Assembly (NCBI RefSeq): GCF_028435365.1
Contig: NZ_JAGTJJ010000070.1
Span: 1 to 52,106, forward strand
DNA length: 52,106 bases
Source of the DNA: Polyangium jinanense
Lineage (GTDB): Bacteria; Myxococcota; Polyangia; Polyangiales; Polyangiaceae
Direction: 5' to 3'
The translations under genes and the position numbers were made by a program. The notes under the pieces are model-generated. The model had not been told where the DNA came from. It worked only from the letters and a program-made list of their open reading frames with translations, and searched no databases. Below are positions 24,396 through 32,923 of this stretch, piece by piece (position 1 is the first letter of the stretch; each line of letters opens with the position of its first letter).

Positions 24396-25046
24396 TCATT
24401 TCGCTGGCGTGAACGGCGCCATCCACAACCCGGCGAGCGCGTCCACGAGCCCCACGCCCGCGGCCTCCCAGGAGGCGCGCGGCGTGGGTGTCCCCGCGTG
24501 CAACGCTCGCTCTCGCTCGGCGCACATGTGCACGATGATCTGCCGGCTCATGTCGGCCCGCTCCTCGCGCACCTCCGCAGGTAAGATCGGCAAGAGCCGC
24601 TCGAAGACTTTCGTCGTCTCCCGCATCGACGGCGAGGCAACCGTCTCGTCGTGCACGAGCTTCCACAACGCCGGATCCGTGGTCACCTGCGCGAGAAACC
24701 GCGCATGCCAGCTCGCAGGGCCCAGCGACGCGAGGTGCTCCGTGATCGGCAAGACGAGGCAAGCAAGCCCATCACGGAGCTCCAAGGAACCCTTGAACTT
24801 CGCCAGCATCTCCTCGCGCCGCCGCTCGATGGGTGGGGCATGCCGACGCACGATCGCGAGTACGAGGTCGTTCTTCGTCCCGAAGTGATACCCGACCGCG
24901 AAGTTGTTCGCCTGTCCGGCCGCCTCGCTCACCTGACGATTCGAGACCGCCGCCACGCCGTGCTCCGCAAAGAGCTTCTCCGCCGCGGCCAGGATGACCT
25001 CGCGCGTCTCGCTCCCGTGCGTCTGCCTCACCCTCGAGCCGGCCAT
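24396..25046 (-). CDS. TetR-family transcriptional regulator
   Basis: 216 residues. The N-terminal HTH (about 14-60) reads REVILAAAEKLFAEHGVAAVSNRQVSEAAGQANNFAVGYHFGTKNDLVLAI, diagnostic of TetR. The ligand-binding domain is helical. ATG 25046 begins 2 bp after the P450 stop; GTG 25052 overlapping it is also possible. Being inside the operon, it probably represses its own operon through the AAGTCA-AG-TGACTT dyad at 26308-26321 upstream of the P450, and is released by a P450 substrate or product. That site assignment is inference. Confidence 0.9.
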   Translation of the reverse strand: MAGSRVRQTHGSETREVILAAAEKLFAEHGVAAVSNRQVSEAAGQANNFAVGYHFGTKNDLVLAIVRRHAPPIERRREEMLAKFKGSLELRDGLACLVLPITEHLASLGPASWHARFLAQVTTDPALWKLVHDETVASPSMRETTKVFERLLPILPAEVREERADMSRQIIVHMCAERERALHAGTPTPRASWEAAGVGLVDALAGLWMAPFTPAK

Positions 25047-25048
25047 GC

Positions 25049-26263
25049 TCACCAGCGTACCAGAACCTTCTCGATCCCGCCGACAAGAAGCCCTTCACGC
25101 CGCGGCAGCTCCTCCGGTTTCACCGCGAGATCGAGCGTCGGCAGCCGCTTGAGGAGCACCTGCAGCGTGGTCTGGAGCTCCGTCCGCGCGAGCGCCTGCC
25201 CCAGGCACGAATGCGCGCCCGCGCCGAAGGTGATGTGCGCGTTCGGCGTACGATCGAGCTTCATTTCGCTCGCGCCTTCGAAGAACGACTCGTCGCGGTT
25301 CGCCGAGGACATGCTGCAGATCACGGTCGTCCCGCGCGGGAGCGGCTGGCCCGCGACCTCGGTGTCCTCCGAGATGAACCGAGGCAAACCGAAGCCCATG
25401 TTCGCGTCGAAGCGCAGCGATTCCTCCACGGCCGTGCGGATGAGCGAGGGATTTGCGAGGAGTCGCTCCCAGCGGCTCCGATCCGAGAGCAGCATCGACA
25501 TCATCTTCCCGATCATGTTCGAGGTCGTCTCGTGCCCGGCCACCAGGATCCCCTGGGCCGTCATGATCAGCTCGCGCTCGGTGAGCACGTCCTCCTTGTC
25601 CGTGGCCGTGATGAGCTCGCTCAAGAGGTCATCGCCGGGGTTTGCCCGCTTCGCGGCAATGTGGCCCATGAGGAAATGGGCAAACTCCATCTGGGCCTGG
25701 TTGACCTCCTCCTGGGTGAACTGCGTCATGGTGAGCATCGCATTGGACCAGTACGCGAGTTTCTCGCGGTCGGTCACGGCGATGCCGAGCAGATCGGCGA
25801 TGACCCAGACGGGAAGCGGGAACGCGAAGTCGCTCACGAGATCCGCCGGCGGGCCTTTTTTGACCATCTCGTCGACGAGGTGGTTGGCCATCGTCTCGAT
25901 CTTCGTCTGCAGCGCCTGAATCCGCTTCACCGTGAACGCGCGGTTGATGAGCCGCCGCCACCGTTGATGCGACTCGCCACCCGCCAAGGACGCCGCCTCG
26001 GGGTTTTCGAAGACGCTCCCTCCCTCGTTCGTCGTGATCCGCGCCGCGCCGTCCTGCGCGAGGTTGCGGGAAAACCGCGGGTCCGAGAGCACCTGGCGGA
26101 CATCGTTGTACCGCGTGAGCAACACCGCCTTGTCCCCGCTCGGCAGCCGGACGTGGGCCACCGGGCACCCCTGCCGCAAACGATCCCACTCCGCAGGCGG
26201 CTCCAGAGCCGACGGCGCACGGAGAGGATAATCCAAGACCTGATCGCTGCTTTCGCTGCTCAT
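25049..26263 (-). CDS. Cytochrome P450
   Basis: 404 residues, soluble bacterial type. The oxygen-activation helix has VAGHETTSNMIG, the ExxR motif is EESLRF and the heme loop is FGAGAHSCLGQALAR with C353 as thiolate ligand. It hydroxylates or epoxidises a lipophilic small molecule. Together with the ferredoxin it would need an external reductase. The sequence has the general look of CYP107-like enzymes of secondary metabolism and xenobiotic oxidation, but no PKS, NRPS or terpene genes lie in the window. It is the first gene of P450-TetR-ferredoxin(-esterase). Confidence 0.94.
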   Translation of the reverse strand: MSSESSDQVLDYPLRAPSALEPPAEWDRLRQGCPVAHVRLPSGDKAVLLTRYNDVRQVLSDPRFSRNLAQDGAARITTNEGGSVFENPEAASLAGGESHQRWRRLINRAFTVKRIQALQTKIETMANHLVDEMVKKGPPADLVSDFAFPLPVWVIADLLGIAVTDREKLAYWSNAMLTMTQFTQEEVNQAQMEFAHFLMGHIAAKRANPGDDLLSELITATDKEDVLTERELIMTAQGILVAGHETTSNMIGKMMSMLLSDRSRWERLLANPSLIRTAVEESLRFDANMGFGLPRFISEDTEVAGQPLPRGTTVICSMSSANRDESFFEGASEMKLDRTPNAHITFGAGAHSCLGQALARTELQTTLQVLLKRLPTLDLAVKPEELPRREGLLVGGIEKVLVRW

Positions 26264-26307
26264 GGGAAGATAACCTCCGCGTTCGGTTCTAAGGCACGCG
26301 ACTTAGG

Positions 26308-26321
26308 AAGTCAAGTGACTT
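26308..26321. promoter_or_regulatory. Putative TetR operator
   Basis: AAGTCA-AG-TGACTT is a perfect 14-bp dyad, set in a wider imperfect CGCGACTTAGG...CTTAACGCG symmetry. It lies 45 bp upstream of the P450 start codon, where a repressor would block the promoter. The TetR gene is in the same operon. Confidence 0.6.
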
Positions 26322-26337
26322 AACGCGAGGCCAGGAA

Positions 26338-26622
26338 ACCGCCGCGCCGGGGCGCTGCCCCGGGCCCCGCGGGGGCTGTTCGCCCCTCGACCCGAACCAG
26401 GGCAAGCCCTGGACCTCAGGGGGAAGAACTGCGCGATGCGCAGTTCTTCCCACAGCAGCGCTGCGGTTTTGGTCGGCAGGGTCATCGTGGCCTGTTCGCA
26501 GAACTGCGCATCGTGCAGTTCTGCGACCCCGGGTCCAGCGCTTGCGCTGGTCCGGGTCCAGGGGTGGACAACCCCTGGTCGGGGTCCGGGGTGAAACCCC
26601 GGCGCTACGCTGCGGCCCGCCT
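26338..26622. repeat. Intergenic palindromic element, copy 3 (complete)
   Basis: About 285 bp ending next to the cytochrome stop (26624). It has the same two arm types and hairpins GGAAGAACTGCGC/GCGCAGTTCTTCC (26422-26450) and CGCAGAACTGC/GCAGTTCTGCG (26497-26525). The central part differs from the other copies. It occupies the gap between the P450 promoter and the end of the cytochrome gene, so it is non-coding. Confidence 0.9.
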
Positions 26623-26623
26623 C

Positions 26624-29377
26624 TCAAGGCGTGCTGCTGGGATCCGCCGGATCGCTCCCGGCGTCGTGCTCGTCGCCGTCGCGGAACCCGTCCTCGTCGC
26701 GGTCGAGCCCCAGACGCTCGCCCGAGCCGGGCGGCGTGCAGGTATAGGTCAGCGGCAGGTCGAGCAGGAAGGACACGAGGCGGAGCGTCGCGTCCGCCAT
26801 CGGGGGAGAGCTCGCGCGATTGCTCGTGAACAGACCGCCGCCGGCGTAGAGGTAGCCGACTTCGCTGCCGAGCAGGTGTCCCTTCACGACGAGATCACAT
26901 TCCCCGGCCTCGGCGCGGCTGCGCAGCAGATTGAGACGGGCGTGCACGGCTGCGTTGCTCGCGTGGGACAACGTCACCTGCTGCCCGACGATCGGCGCCA
27001 TGTTGGAATCGAAGGCGAGCAGGAACGACTCGACCTGCCGGCGCAAGAGCTGGCCGCTCGGACCGACCGGGAATCCCTCGGGGTTGAATTCGCTCTCGCC
27101 GAAGCCGAAATGCATGAATCGGAAGATCGTGTCGATCATGCCGTCGTGCAGATAGCCGAAGCCGCGCACCTGATCGCCCATGAAACCATTGTCGCCCGGC
27201 TCGATCCCTGGCGCCTCGGCCATGCCGAACATCCCGACCTTCTGGTAGAGATTGCGGAAATGGGGGACCTTCATCGTCTGCGGCGTCCCCTCGAAGGTGC
27301 TCAGGCCCATCGTGCCGAAGAAACCGGGCGCCTCGCTTCCCGGATTGCCGGTGGGATCGAGGGTGTGGCATCCCTCGCAGCTATGCGTGACGTCGGACAG
27401 GGGGCCGGTGAAGAACGCCTTCCCCGCTTGCTGGTCCGGGGTGAGGGAGTTGTCGAGGTTGCGGATCGGATTCGGCGGATAGGTGATGCGCAGGACGAAA
27501 TCCGTGAATGCGTCCATGTCCGCCTCGGAGAGCTCGGTGTCGCGCCCGAGCAGCTCCACGAAGGCGGGGTTGAATTTCTTGAATGCCGCGAACTCGTCGA
27601 AGATCCCGCTGTCTGGCTGGACCGACGGGGCGTCGTTCCCGCCGGTGCGGTCGCCGCGCCAGTGCATCGGGCCGTGGTTTGCCATGCCGCGTAGGCTCTG
27701 GGTGGTCATGGGGCCCTTCAGCGGACGATAGTTGGGATTGCCGGGATCCTCGACGAGGAAGGGCCCCGGGTTCGTCACGGTGACCGCGTCGGGATTACCC
27801 AGGTCCCAGGCCAGGCTATCGAAATCGCCGAATACGTGGCAGCTCGCGCAGGACGAATCCCCGTGGCTGGAGGAGAATTTTGCGTCATAGAGGAACCTCC
27901 GGCCATGGGTGATGCTGGGCGGCTCGGGGTTGTGCATCGGCAGGTGGGCCGCCTCGGCGCGCGCGACGGTGTCGATGACGGAGATTGCGTTGTCGAAGGA
28001 GGTCAGCGCATAGAGACGGCCGCGCGCTTGATCGAGCACGAGCCCCGTGGGCCCCCCGCCCGAGACGGGGATATGGTCCGCTGCCGAGGGCGTGAACGTG
28101 TCGTTCTCCAGGGCCGCGGTATTGAAAATGCCGATCTTGCCGGAGCCCAGGGCGGCCACGTAGAGCGTCGCGCCATTGCTAGTGATGGCCATGCTCTGCG
28201 GGAGCGCGAGGCTCCGCTCGTTCTCCGTGCTCGGCAAGGGCGCGCAGCAGGTCGCGTAATCGACGTGCTTGTTGAGGTGCCGCGGGGCCACGCCGCCCGG
28301 GCCAAGCACCGTGATACGGCTCTCGTGCAGGTGTCCGCGCAGCGTCTCGCCCGCATAGATCCCCGGGCCCTCGAACCGCTTGTCGTTCTGCGCGTCGGTG
28401 TTGGTGACGTAGACCTTCCCGTTTACCGGGTTGACGATCATGTTGTAGAGAATGGTGCCGACGCCGGTATAAAATCCCGACGAACCTGCCAGTTGTGCCG
28501 GGGGATTGGCGAGGGCGTCGATGACGAAAACGTCCTTGTCGGGCAGCGAGAAGCGCACCTCGTCGTCCCAGGTGCGGCCGATCGAATCGACCCAGTTGGC
28601 GCCGTTGTGCTTGACGATGACGCTGGTCTCGGGCTGCGGGAGGCCCTCGAAGTTCGTATTGGGCGCGGGCACGCCTCCGGCCGATTCACCTCCGTCGGGC
28701 ACCAGGAGGTCGCTGACGACCGTGGTTCGGTTGCCGGAGTGGAAGGCGGCCGCATATACCTTGGAACCGTCGGGGGAGACGGCGAGCGCGCGCGGCGTGT
28801 CGCTGAAGAGGGTCAGGATGGTGAGCGGCGTCCCGCCGAGGGGCGCGCCCAGCGCATTGGCATCGAATACCCAGACGTCGGCGCGGCCGACGCCGGGCGT
28901 GGCGAGCTGGGGATCGCTCGGGCGATTCTGGCCCCGGTGGGCCGTCGTGATGAACGCGCGCCGGCGGCCTGGCCCTCCGAAGACGATATCGCGAGGCTCG
29001 TCCCCCACGAGCAACGTTCGCACCACCCGCCCGTGCGCCGGATCGCTCACGTCGACGACGCTGACGCTATCCGAGAGATGATTGACGACCCACACCTCGT
29101 TATCGTTCCTCGCCGCGACGGCGACGGGCTCGAGTCCCACGGGCACCGAGCCGACGTGTGATAGGCCGCTCATTTGGACGCGGAAGATCTCCAGGCGACC
29201 ATCCGGGGTATTGACCGCGAAGAGGTGTTTGCCATCGGCCGAAAGCGCGAGGGGACGCACTTGACCGCTTTCAAAAAGTGTGTACGACGGGGCGGCGTGG
29301 GCGAGGGTGGAGGCGGCGAGGGGGACGGCGAGCCCGGCAATCGCGAGGGCTTTGCGCAGCAATCCAGATCCAGTCAT
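26624..29377 (-). CDS. YVTN beta-propeller / di-heme cytochrome c-like protein
   Basis: 917 residues. A signal peptide (1 to about 28, ending THAHAA-like) is followed by an N-terminal YVTN/NHL-like beta-propeller (about 30-480: [50 protein letters not shown]). The C-terminal half has two CxxCH heme sites, C510-C513-H514 (CASCH) and C667-C670-H671 (CEGCH), in a MauG/di-heme-peroxidase-like setting. The tail [19 protein letters not shown] looks Ca-binding (thrombospondin-3-like). It is probably periplasmic or extracellular and redox-active. It starts at ATG 29377, overlapping the RsbR-like stop by one base (GTG 29380 is the alternative). Confidence 0.85.
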   Translation of the reverse strand: MTGSGLLRKALAIAGLAVPLAASTLAHAAPSYTLFESGQVRPLALSADGKHLFAVNTPDGRLEIFRVQMSGLSHVGSVPVGLEPVAVAARNDNEVWVVNHLSDSVSVVDVSDPAHGRVVRTLLVGDEPRDIVFGGPGRRRAFITTAHRGQNRPSDPQLATPGVGRADVWVFDANALGAPLGGTPLTILTLFSDTPRALAVSPDGSKVYAAAFHSGNRTTVVSDLLVPDGGESAGGVPAPNTNFEGLPQPETSVIVKHNGANWVDSIGRTWDDEVRFSLPDKDVFVIDALANPPAQLAGSSGFYTGVGTILYNMIVNPVNGKVYVTNTDAQNDKRFEGPGIYAGETLRGHLHESRITVLGPGGVAPRHLNKHVDYATCCAPLPSTENERSLALPQSMAITSNGATLYVAALGSGKIGIFNTAALENDTFTPSAADHIPVSGGGPTGLVLDQARGRLYALTSFDNAISVIDTVARAEAAHLPMHNPEPPSITHGRRFLYDAKFSSSHGDSSCASCHVFGDFDSLAWDLGNPDAVTVTNPGPFLVEDPGNPNYRPLKGPMTTQSLRGMANHGPMHWRGDRTGGNDAPSVQPDSGIFDEFAAFKKFNPAFVELLGRDTELSEADMDAFTDFVLRITYPPNPIRNLDNSLTPDQQAGKAFFTGPLSDVTHSCEGCHTLDPTGNPGSEAPGFFGTMGLSTFEGTPQTMKVPHFRNLYQKVGMFGMAEAPGIEPGDNGFMGDQVRGFGYLHDGMIDTIFRFMHFGFGESEFNPEGFPVGPSGQLLRRQVESFLLAFDSNMAPIVGQQVTLSHASNAAVHARLNLLRSRAEAGECDLVVKGHLLGSEVGYLYAGGGLFTSNRASSPPMADATLRLVSFLLDLPLTYTCTPPGSGERLGLDRDEDGFRDGDEHDAGSDPADPSSTP

Positions 29378-30366
29378 CACCTTTTCCTTGCGAGTGTCGC
29401 GGGGCGGACCCCGGCGCTGCGCCGGAGCGCGTGCTCGACTCCGCTCTGCAGCGTGCTACGGGTGACGAGGCCACGCAAATCGGTCCCGAGCTCGACGAGC
29501 GTGCGCGCGATTTCCGGCCGGATGCCAGTGAGCACGACCTCCGCCCCGAGGAGCGAAACGGCCTGCGCGGCCTGGAGCAGCCCATTGGCGACCTCCGCAT
29601 CCACCACGGGGACGCCGGTCACGTCGAGGATGGCGACCGCCGCTCGATGCGCCATCACCCCCTCGAGCAATGTCTCGATGACCTGCTGCGCGCGCTTACT
29701 GTTCACGGTACCGATAAGCGGCATGACCACCACGCTTTCGGCGATGGGGATGAGCGGCGTCGACAGGGCACGCAGGGTCTCCTCCTGCATGCGAATGATC
29801 TCCGCCTGGAGGCGCATGTTCTCGGCCTCGGCGCGCTGCGTCTGCTCAATGGCCTGCTTTGCCCGCAGCTGCGAGGTGACGTCGATGTTGAACTCGACCA
29901 CGTACTCGGTGCCGTCGTCGCCCGGGATCGGGATATAGGTGGTCTCGGTCCACACCACGCGATCGTCGACGGTCGCCAGGGTGGACCCCGAGGTATCGTA
30001 GGAAGTCGGCGGCATCGTGATGTTCGTGTGCTCGGCAGCCGCCTGCTCGAAATTGGCGACGAATCCCATCGATATCGATGCCGGATCGGTCAGGATGTTG
30101 AACTTCCCGATGATCTCGTCCTTCACACCCCCGATGACGTCCAGGGAATTGCGGTTCATCGCCACCGACAGGCCATCCCGCCGGTAGACGCCCAGGCCCA
30201 CGGGGATGGCTTCGAAGATCTTACGATACGGAACGCGGCGCTCGTGCTCGGTGAGGGTATCCTCCAGCACCTCGCGCTCGGCGAGCGCACGTTCGAGCAC
30301 GTTCACCCGCGCGCGCAGGGCCGCGTTCTCGGCTCGTAGGGCTTCGTAGGTCGGCTCGTCGTTCAC
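29377..30366 (-). CDS. RsbR-like PAS-STAS regulator
   Basis: 329 residues. A coiled-coil N-terminus ([22 protein letters not shown]), a PAS domain (about 45-165, with [11 protein letters not shown] and ATYIPI...[11 protein letters not shown]), a linking coiled coil (about 165-200) and a C-terminal STAS domain (about 205-320: [53 protein letters not shown]). It fits stressosome-type RsbR proteins that sense a ligand and control sigma factor or cyclase pathways. The DTxxA phospho-acceptor of many family members reads DAEVA here. It is directly upstream of, and coupled to, the cytochrome gene. Confidence 0.88.
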   Translation of the reverse strand: MNDEPTYEALRAENAALRARVNVLERALAEREVLEDTLTEHERRVPYRKIFEAIPVGLGVYRRDGLSVAMNRNSLDVIGGVKDEIIGKFNILTDPASISMGFVANFEQAAAEHTNITMPPTSYDTSGSTLATVDDRVVWTETTYIPIPGDDGTEYVVEFNIDVTSQLRAKQAIEQTQRAEAENMRLQAEIIRMQEETLRALSTPLIPIAESVVVMPLIGTVNSKRAQQVIETLLEGVMAHRAAVAILDVTGVPVVDAEVANGLLQAAQAVSLLGAEVVLTGIRPEIARTLVELGTDLRGLVTRSTLQSGVEHALRRSAGVRPATLARKR

Positions 30367-30568
30367 GCTCGTCCTCTCTCCATGGCAGTCACGGCCAACA
30401 TGCTCGGTTGGACCTGCATAGGGCCAGACTTCGGCAACGTACAGTATCCGAAATCAATGCTGGCGAGAAAGGAGATCTGCGCGGGCGGGACGAATGCAAA
30501 GCGACAAACGATTGACGCTCACACGTGGCGTCTGGTTTCCCGGAATTCTGGGTGTGCTCACGCTCCCG

Positions 30569-32779
30569 CTAGAGCGACAGCTCTGCCACCCCGTCCTGGA
30601 ACCTTATCCTTGCGAGCATCAGCTTCTCTTGCAGCGCCACGAGATCAATCGTCGCCTTCGAGATCCGATCACTCACCTCCTGCATTTTCTTCTCCAAGTT
30701 CTGCATCAGGGGTCCCCCGCTCTTCACCATCTTCAGCGTCACGACCTGCGCGTGCAGCTCGTCCAATCGCTGCCGATACTCGGCGAGCTGCTCGCGGGTC
30801 GTCGTGATCCGCTGCTCCAGGTTCGCCATTTCCTTGTGCAGCTCCAGGAGCGCCCCCACGCTCTCCTTCAGCTTCCCGCTCGCCGCCGGGCCCGACAGAT
30901 ACACCCGCACCATCTCCATCCCCACCTCGTTGCGCAGATCCGTCGTCCGGAAGACCGGCGTCTCCTCGTCGATATCGACGTCCACCTTCTGGCCCGGCTC
31001 GATCTCCACTTTGAACAGATACGACTCGCCCATCCGCTCCTGCGAAGGCGGCGCCTTGGCCAATGTATACCCCTTCGCCACGGTATGCCGCACGTACACC
31101 GTCGCCTTGTCCTGCGACCGGTTCGTCATGACGAGCGTCTTTCTCCGCGTATGTTTCACCTCCGTCGAAAACACGCCCCGCTGCACCGAAAGGATCCGCG
31201 TGATCGCGTCGGCCTCGTCGTCCTTTCGCTCCACCACGATCTGCCGGTCGAGCGCGAAGGGGATGAATGCGAACGAGCGCGCCGGGATCGGATCACTCAT
31301 GCCCTCGCCGATGAACCGGCCTTCGCCGAACACCGTCACCGGCCCGCTCTCCAGCACCGAATCCGTCGGGTTCTTCAGGCGCACCGCCTTGAACGGGAAC
31401 GTCGCATTGCCGCGCGTGCTCTCCGGATCGTAGAAATACACGAAGCCGCCGTCGGTCTCCGTGCTCAGGATCGAGACCATCGCGCTCGTCGTGCGGGGCA
31501 CGGTCATCGGTATGGTCGATTCGAAGTGCGCCGTGCCGATCGGCTCGGCGCTCGCCTCCTCGGCCGGCGATAGGCTTGCCGTCTTCTGCATTTGCGCCTC
31601 GGTGTCGACCGACTCCACGATGCTCACGCCGCCCTTGCGCCCCTCCTGCAGCCCATTGCCCACCGCCGCAATCTGCGAAGCCGGCAGCCCCGCACGGATG
31701 AGCTGCTCGCGCGCTCGGTTTGCCCGCTGGAGCGAGGCGGCCTGTTTGTCGGCATCCTTCGCGTCGGCATATCCCTCCACGACGATCTGCTTCTTGTTGC
31801 TCCGATATTTGGCCGCGAGCTGCTCGATCTGGATCTGCTCCATCGTCTTCGGCGGCGGAGGAGGCGGCGGCTGCGCCGGCTCCGCGGGCGCGGCCTGCGC
31901 CCCGGGCGCGACGCCGGCGAGCGACTCGAACGAGCGGGTGGGAATGCTCCTCGTGAAATCCGAGCTGGCCGCGGTGCGGCTGCTCCCCACATCGATCGTC
32001 GGCGGCCTCCCGGCCACGACGACCTCCTCGCTCGCGCTCAACCCGTCGACGACGTAGCCACTCTCGGGACTCGTACTCCCCCCGACATTCGCGACATTCG
32101 CGAGCTTCGTGTCGTCGAGATTCGCGAGAATGCGCTTCCCAGGCTGCCCCGGCTGCCCCCCGTGCGTCGCCCCGCCCATCGGAGGCGCCTGCGCGAAGAG
32201 GCCGTCCGATTGCAACGTTTCTCGCTCGACCACGCGGATCGTTCGCAGATCGAAGCGGAACGAGAGCGCCGAGCTCGACCCGACCCCGAGCTTGACCTGA
32301 TTCCAGTCCTCACCCGAGGTGTTGTCGACGACGGCCCACGCATCGACCTTCATCTTCCCGTCCTTGCCGACGGAGATGCGATAACTCGGCTTCCACGAGG
32401 GCGCCTCGGTCACGTACGAGAGCCGGAGCTTGTGCGGCCGCGCGCCCTGGAGCTGGATCTCCATGTTGACGAGGTTTCCCCCCTGCCCATCGTATTGCTG
32501 CCCGGCATACCCCGATCCCACGGTCGGATACGCGATCGGCGCGGGTTTGCCCGTGGTCGCGTCGATCACGGTGAGCGATTTCAAGAAATCGTCGACCTTG
32601 TCGTCGGGCACGCTGAGGCGGAGCGAATCCCCGTCGATCTCCGCGTACCGCTCGAAGTACGCGACGCCATTGCGGTACACGACGACACGCCCGAGCGTGG
32701 TGTCGCTCCGGACGAAGCTCGTGGCATTGCTACAGCCGAGAAGGCAAAAGAGCGAGAGGGGGGCGAGAACGTTGCGCAT
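30569..32779 (-). CDS. DUF4139-type lipoprotein with inserted plug-like and OmpA-like segments
   Basis: 736 residues from ATG 32779. The signal MRNVLAPLSLFCLLGC has its lipobox at C16. The N-terminal part resembles the DUF4140/MuiA start (VVVYRNGVAYFERYAEIDGD, DDFLKSLTV) followed by part of DUF4139 (SYVTEAPSWKPSYRI, WAVVDNTSGEDW). A middle segment (about 225-300) has YVVDGLSASEEV and IPTRSFESLAGVAPGA, like TonB-receptor plug motifs, then an OmpA-like part (IVVEGYADAKDADKQAASLQRANRAREQLI). DUF4139 resumes (SVLESGPVTVFGEGRFIGE, FIPFALDRQIVVER) and the C-terminus is coiled coil. Function is unknown; it is envelope-located. Confidence 0.75.
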   Translation of the reverse strand: MRNVLAPLSLFCLLGCSNATSFVRSDTTLGRVVVYRNGVAYFERYAEIDGDSLRLSVPDDKVDDFLKSLTVIDATTGKPAPIAYPTVGSGYAGQQYDGQGGNLVNMEIQLQGARPHKLRLSYVTEAPSWKPSYRISVGKDGKMKVDAWAVVDNTSGEDWNQVKLGVGSSSALSFRFDLRTIRVVERETLQSDGLFAQAPPMGGATHGGQPGQPGKRILANLDDTKLANVANVGGSTSPESGYVVDGLSASEEVVVAGRPPTIDVGSSRTAASSDFTRSIPTRSFESLAGVAPGAQAAPAEPAQPPPPPPPKTMEQIQIEQLAAKYRSNKKQIVVEGYADAKDADKQAASLQRANRAREQLIRAGLPASQIAAVGNGLQEGRKGGVSIVESVDTEAQMQKTASLSPAEEASAEPIGTAHFESTIPMTVPRTTSAMVSILSTETDGGFVYFYDPESTRGNATFPFKAVRLKNPTDSVLESGPVTVFGEGRFIGEGMSDPIPARSFAFIPFALDRQIVVERKDDEADAITRILSVQRGVFSTEVKHTRRKTLVMTNRSQDKATVYVRHTVAKGYTLAKAPPSQERMGESYLFKVEIEPGQKVDVDIDEETPVFRTTDLRNEVGMEMVRVYLSGPAASGKLKESVGALLELHKEMANLEQRITTTREQLAEYRQRLDELHAQVVTLKMVKSGGPLMQNLEKKMQEVSDRISKATIDLVALQEKLMLARIRFQDGVAELSL

Positions 32780-32882
32780 CGGGACACCTCGGTCGAGACG
32801 GTTGCGGGGGCCCTCAGCAGCGATCGTGCCATCCCGCTCTCCCGCGCGATCACGACGGTTTCTCGCCGCGTCCTCCACGGGC

Positions 32883-32922
32883 GTGGACCCGCGGTCGACA
32901 GGTGTGGACTCGTTGTCGACAG
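32883..32922. repeat. Two direct repeats next to the kinase stop
   Basis: GTGGACCCGCGGTCGACAG (32883-32901) and GTGGACTCGTTGTCGACAG (32904-32922), 21 bp apart. They end one base before the kinase stop (32924) and lie about 105-145 bp upstream of the DUF4139 start. An activator or repressor binding site is possible. Confidence 0.45.
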
Positions 32923-32923
32923 A

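Noticed and set aside
23131..26263. Secondary-metabolite gene cluster around the P450
   Set aside because: No PKS, NRPS, terpene or RiPP enzymes are in the window. P450, ferredoxin and esterase alone do not define one.
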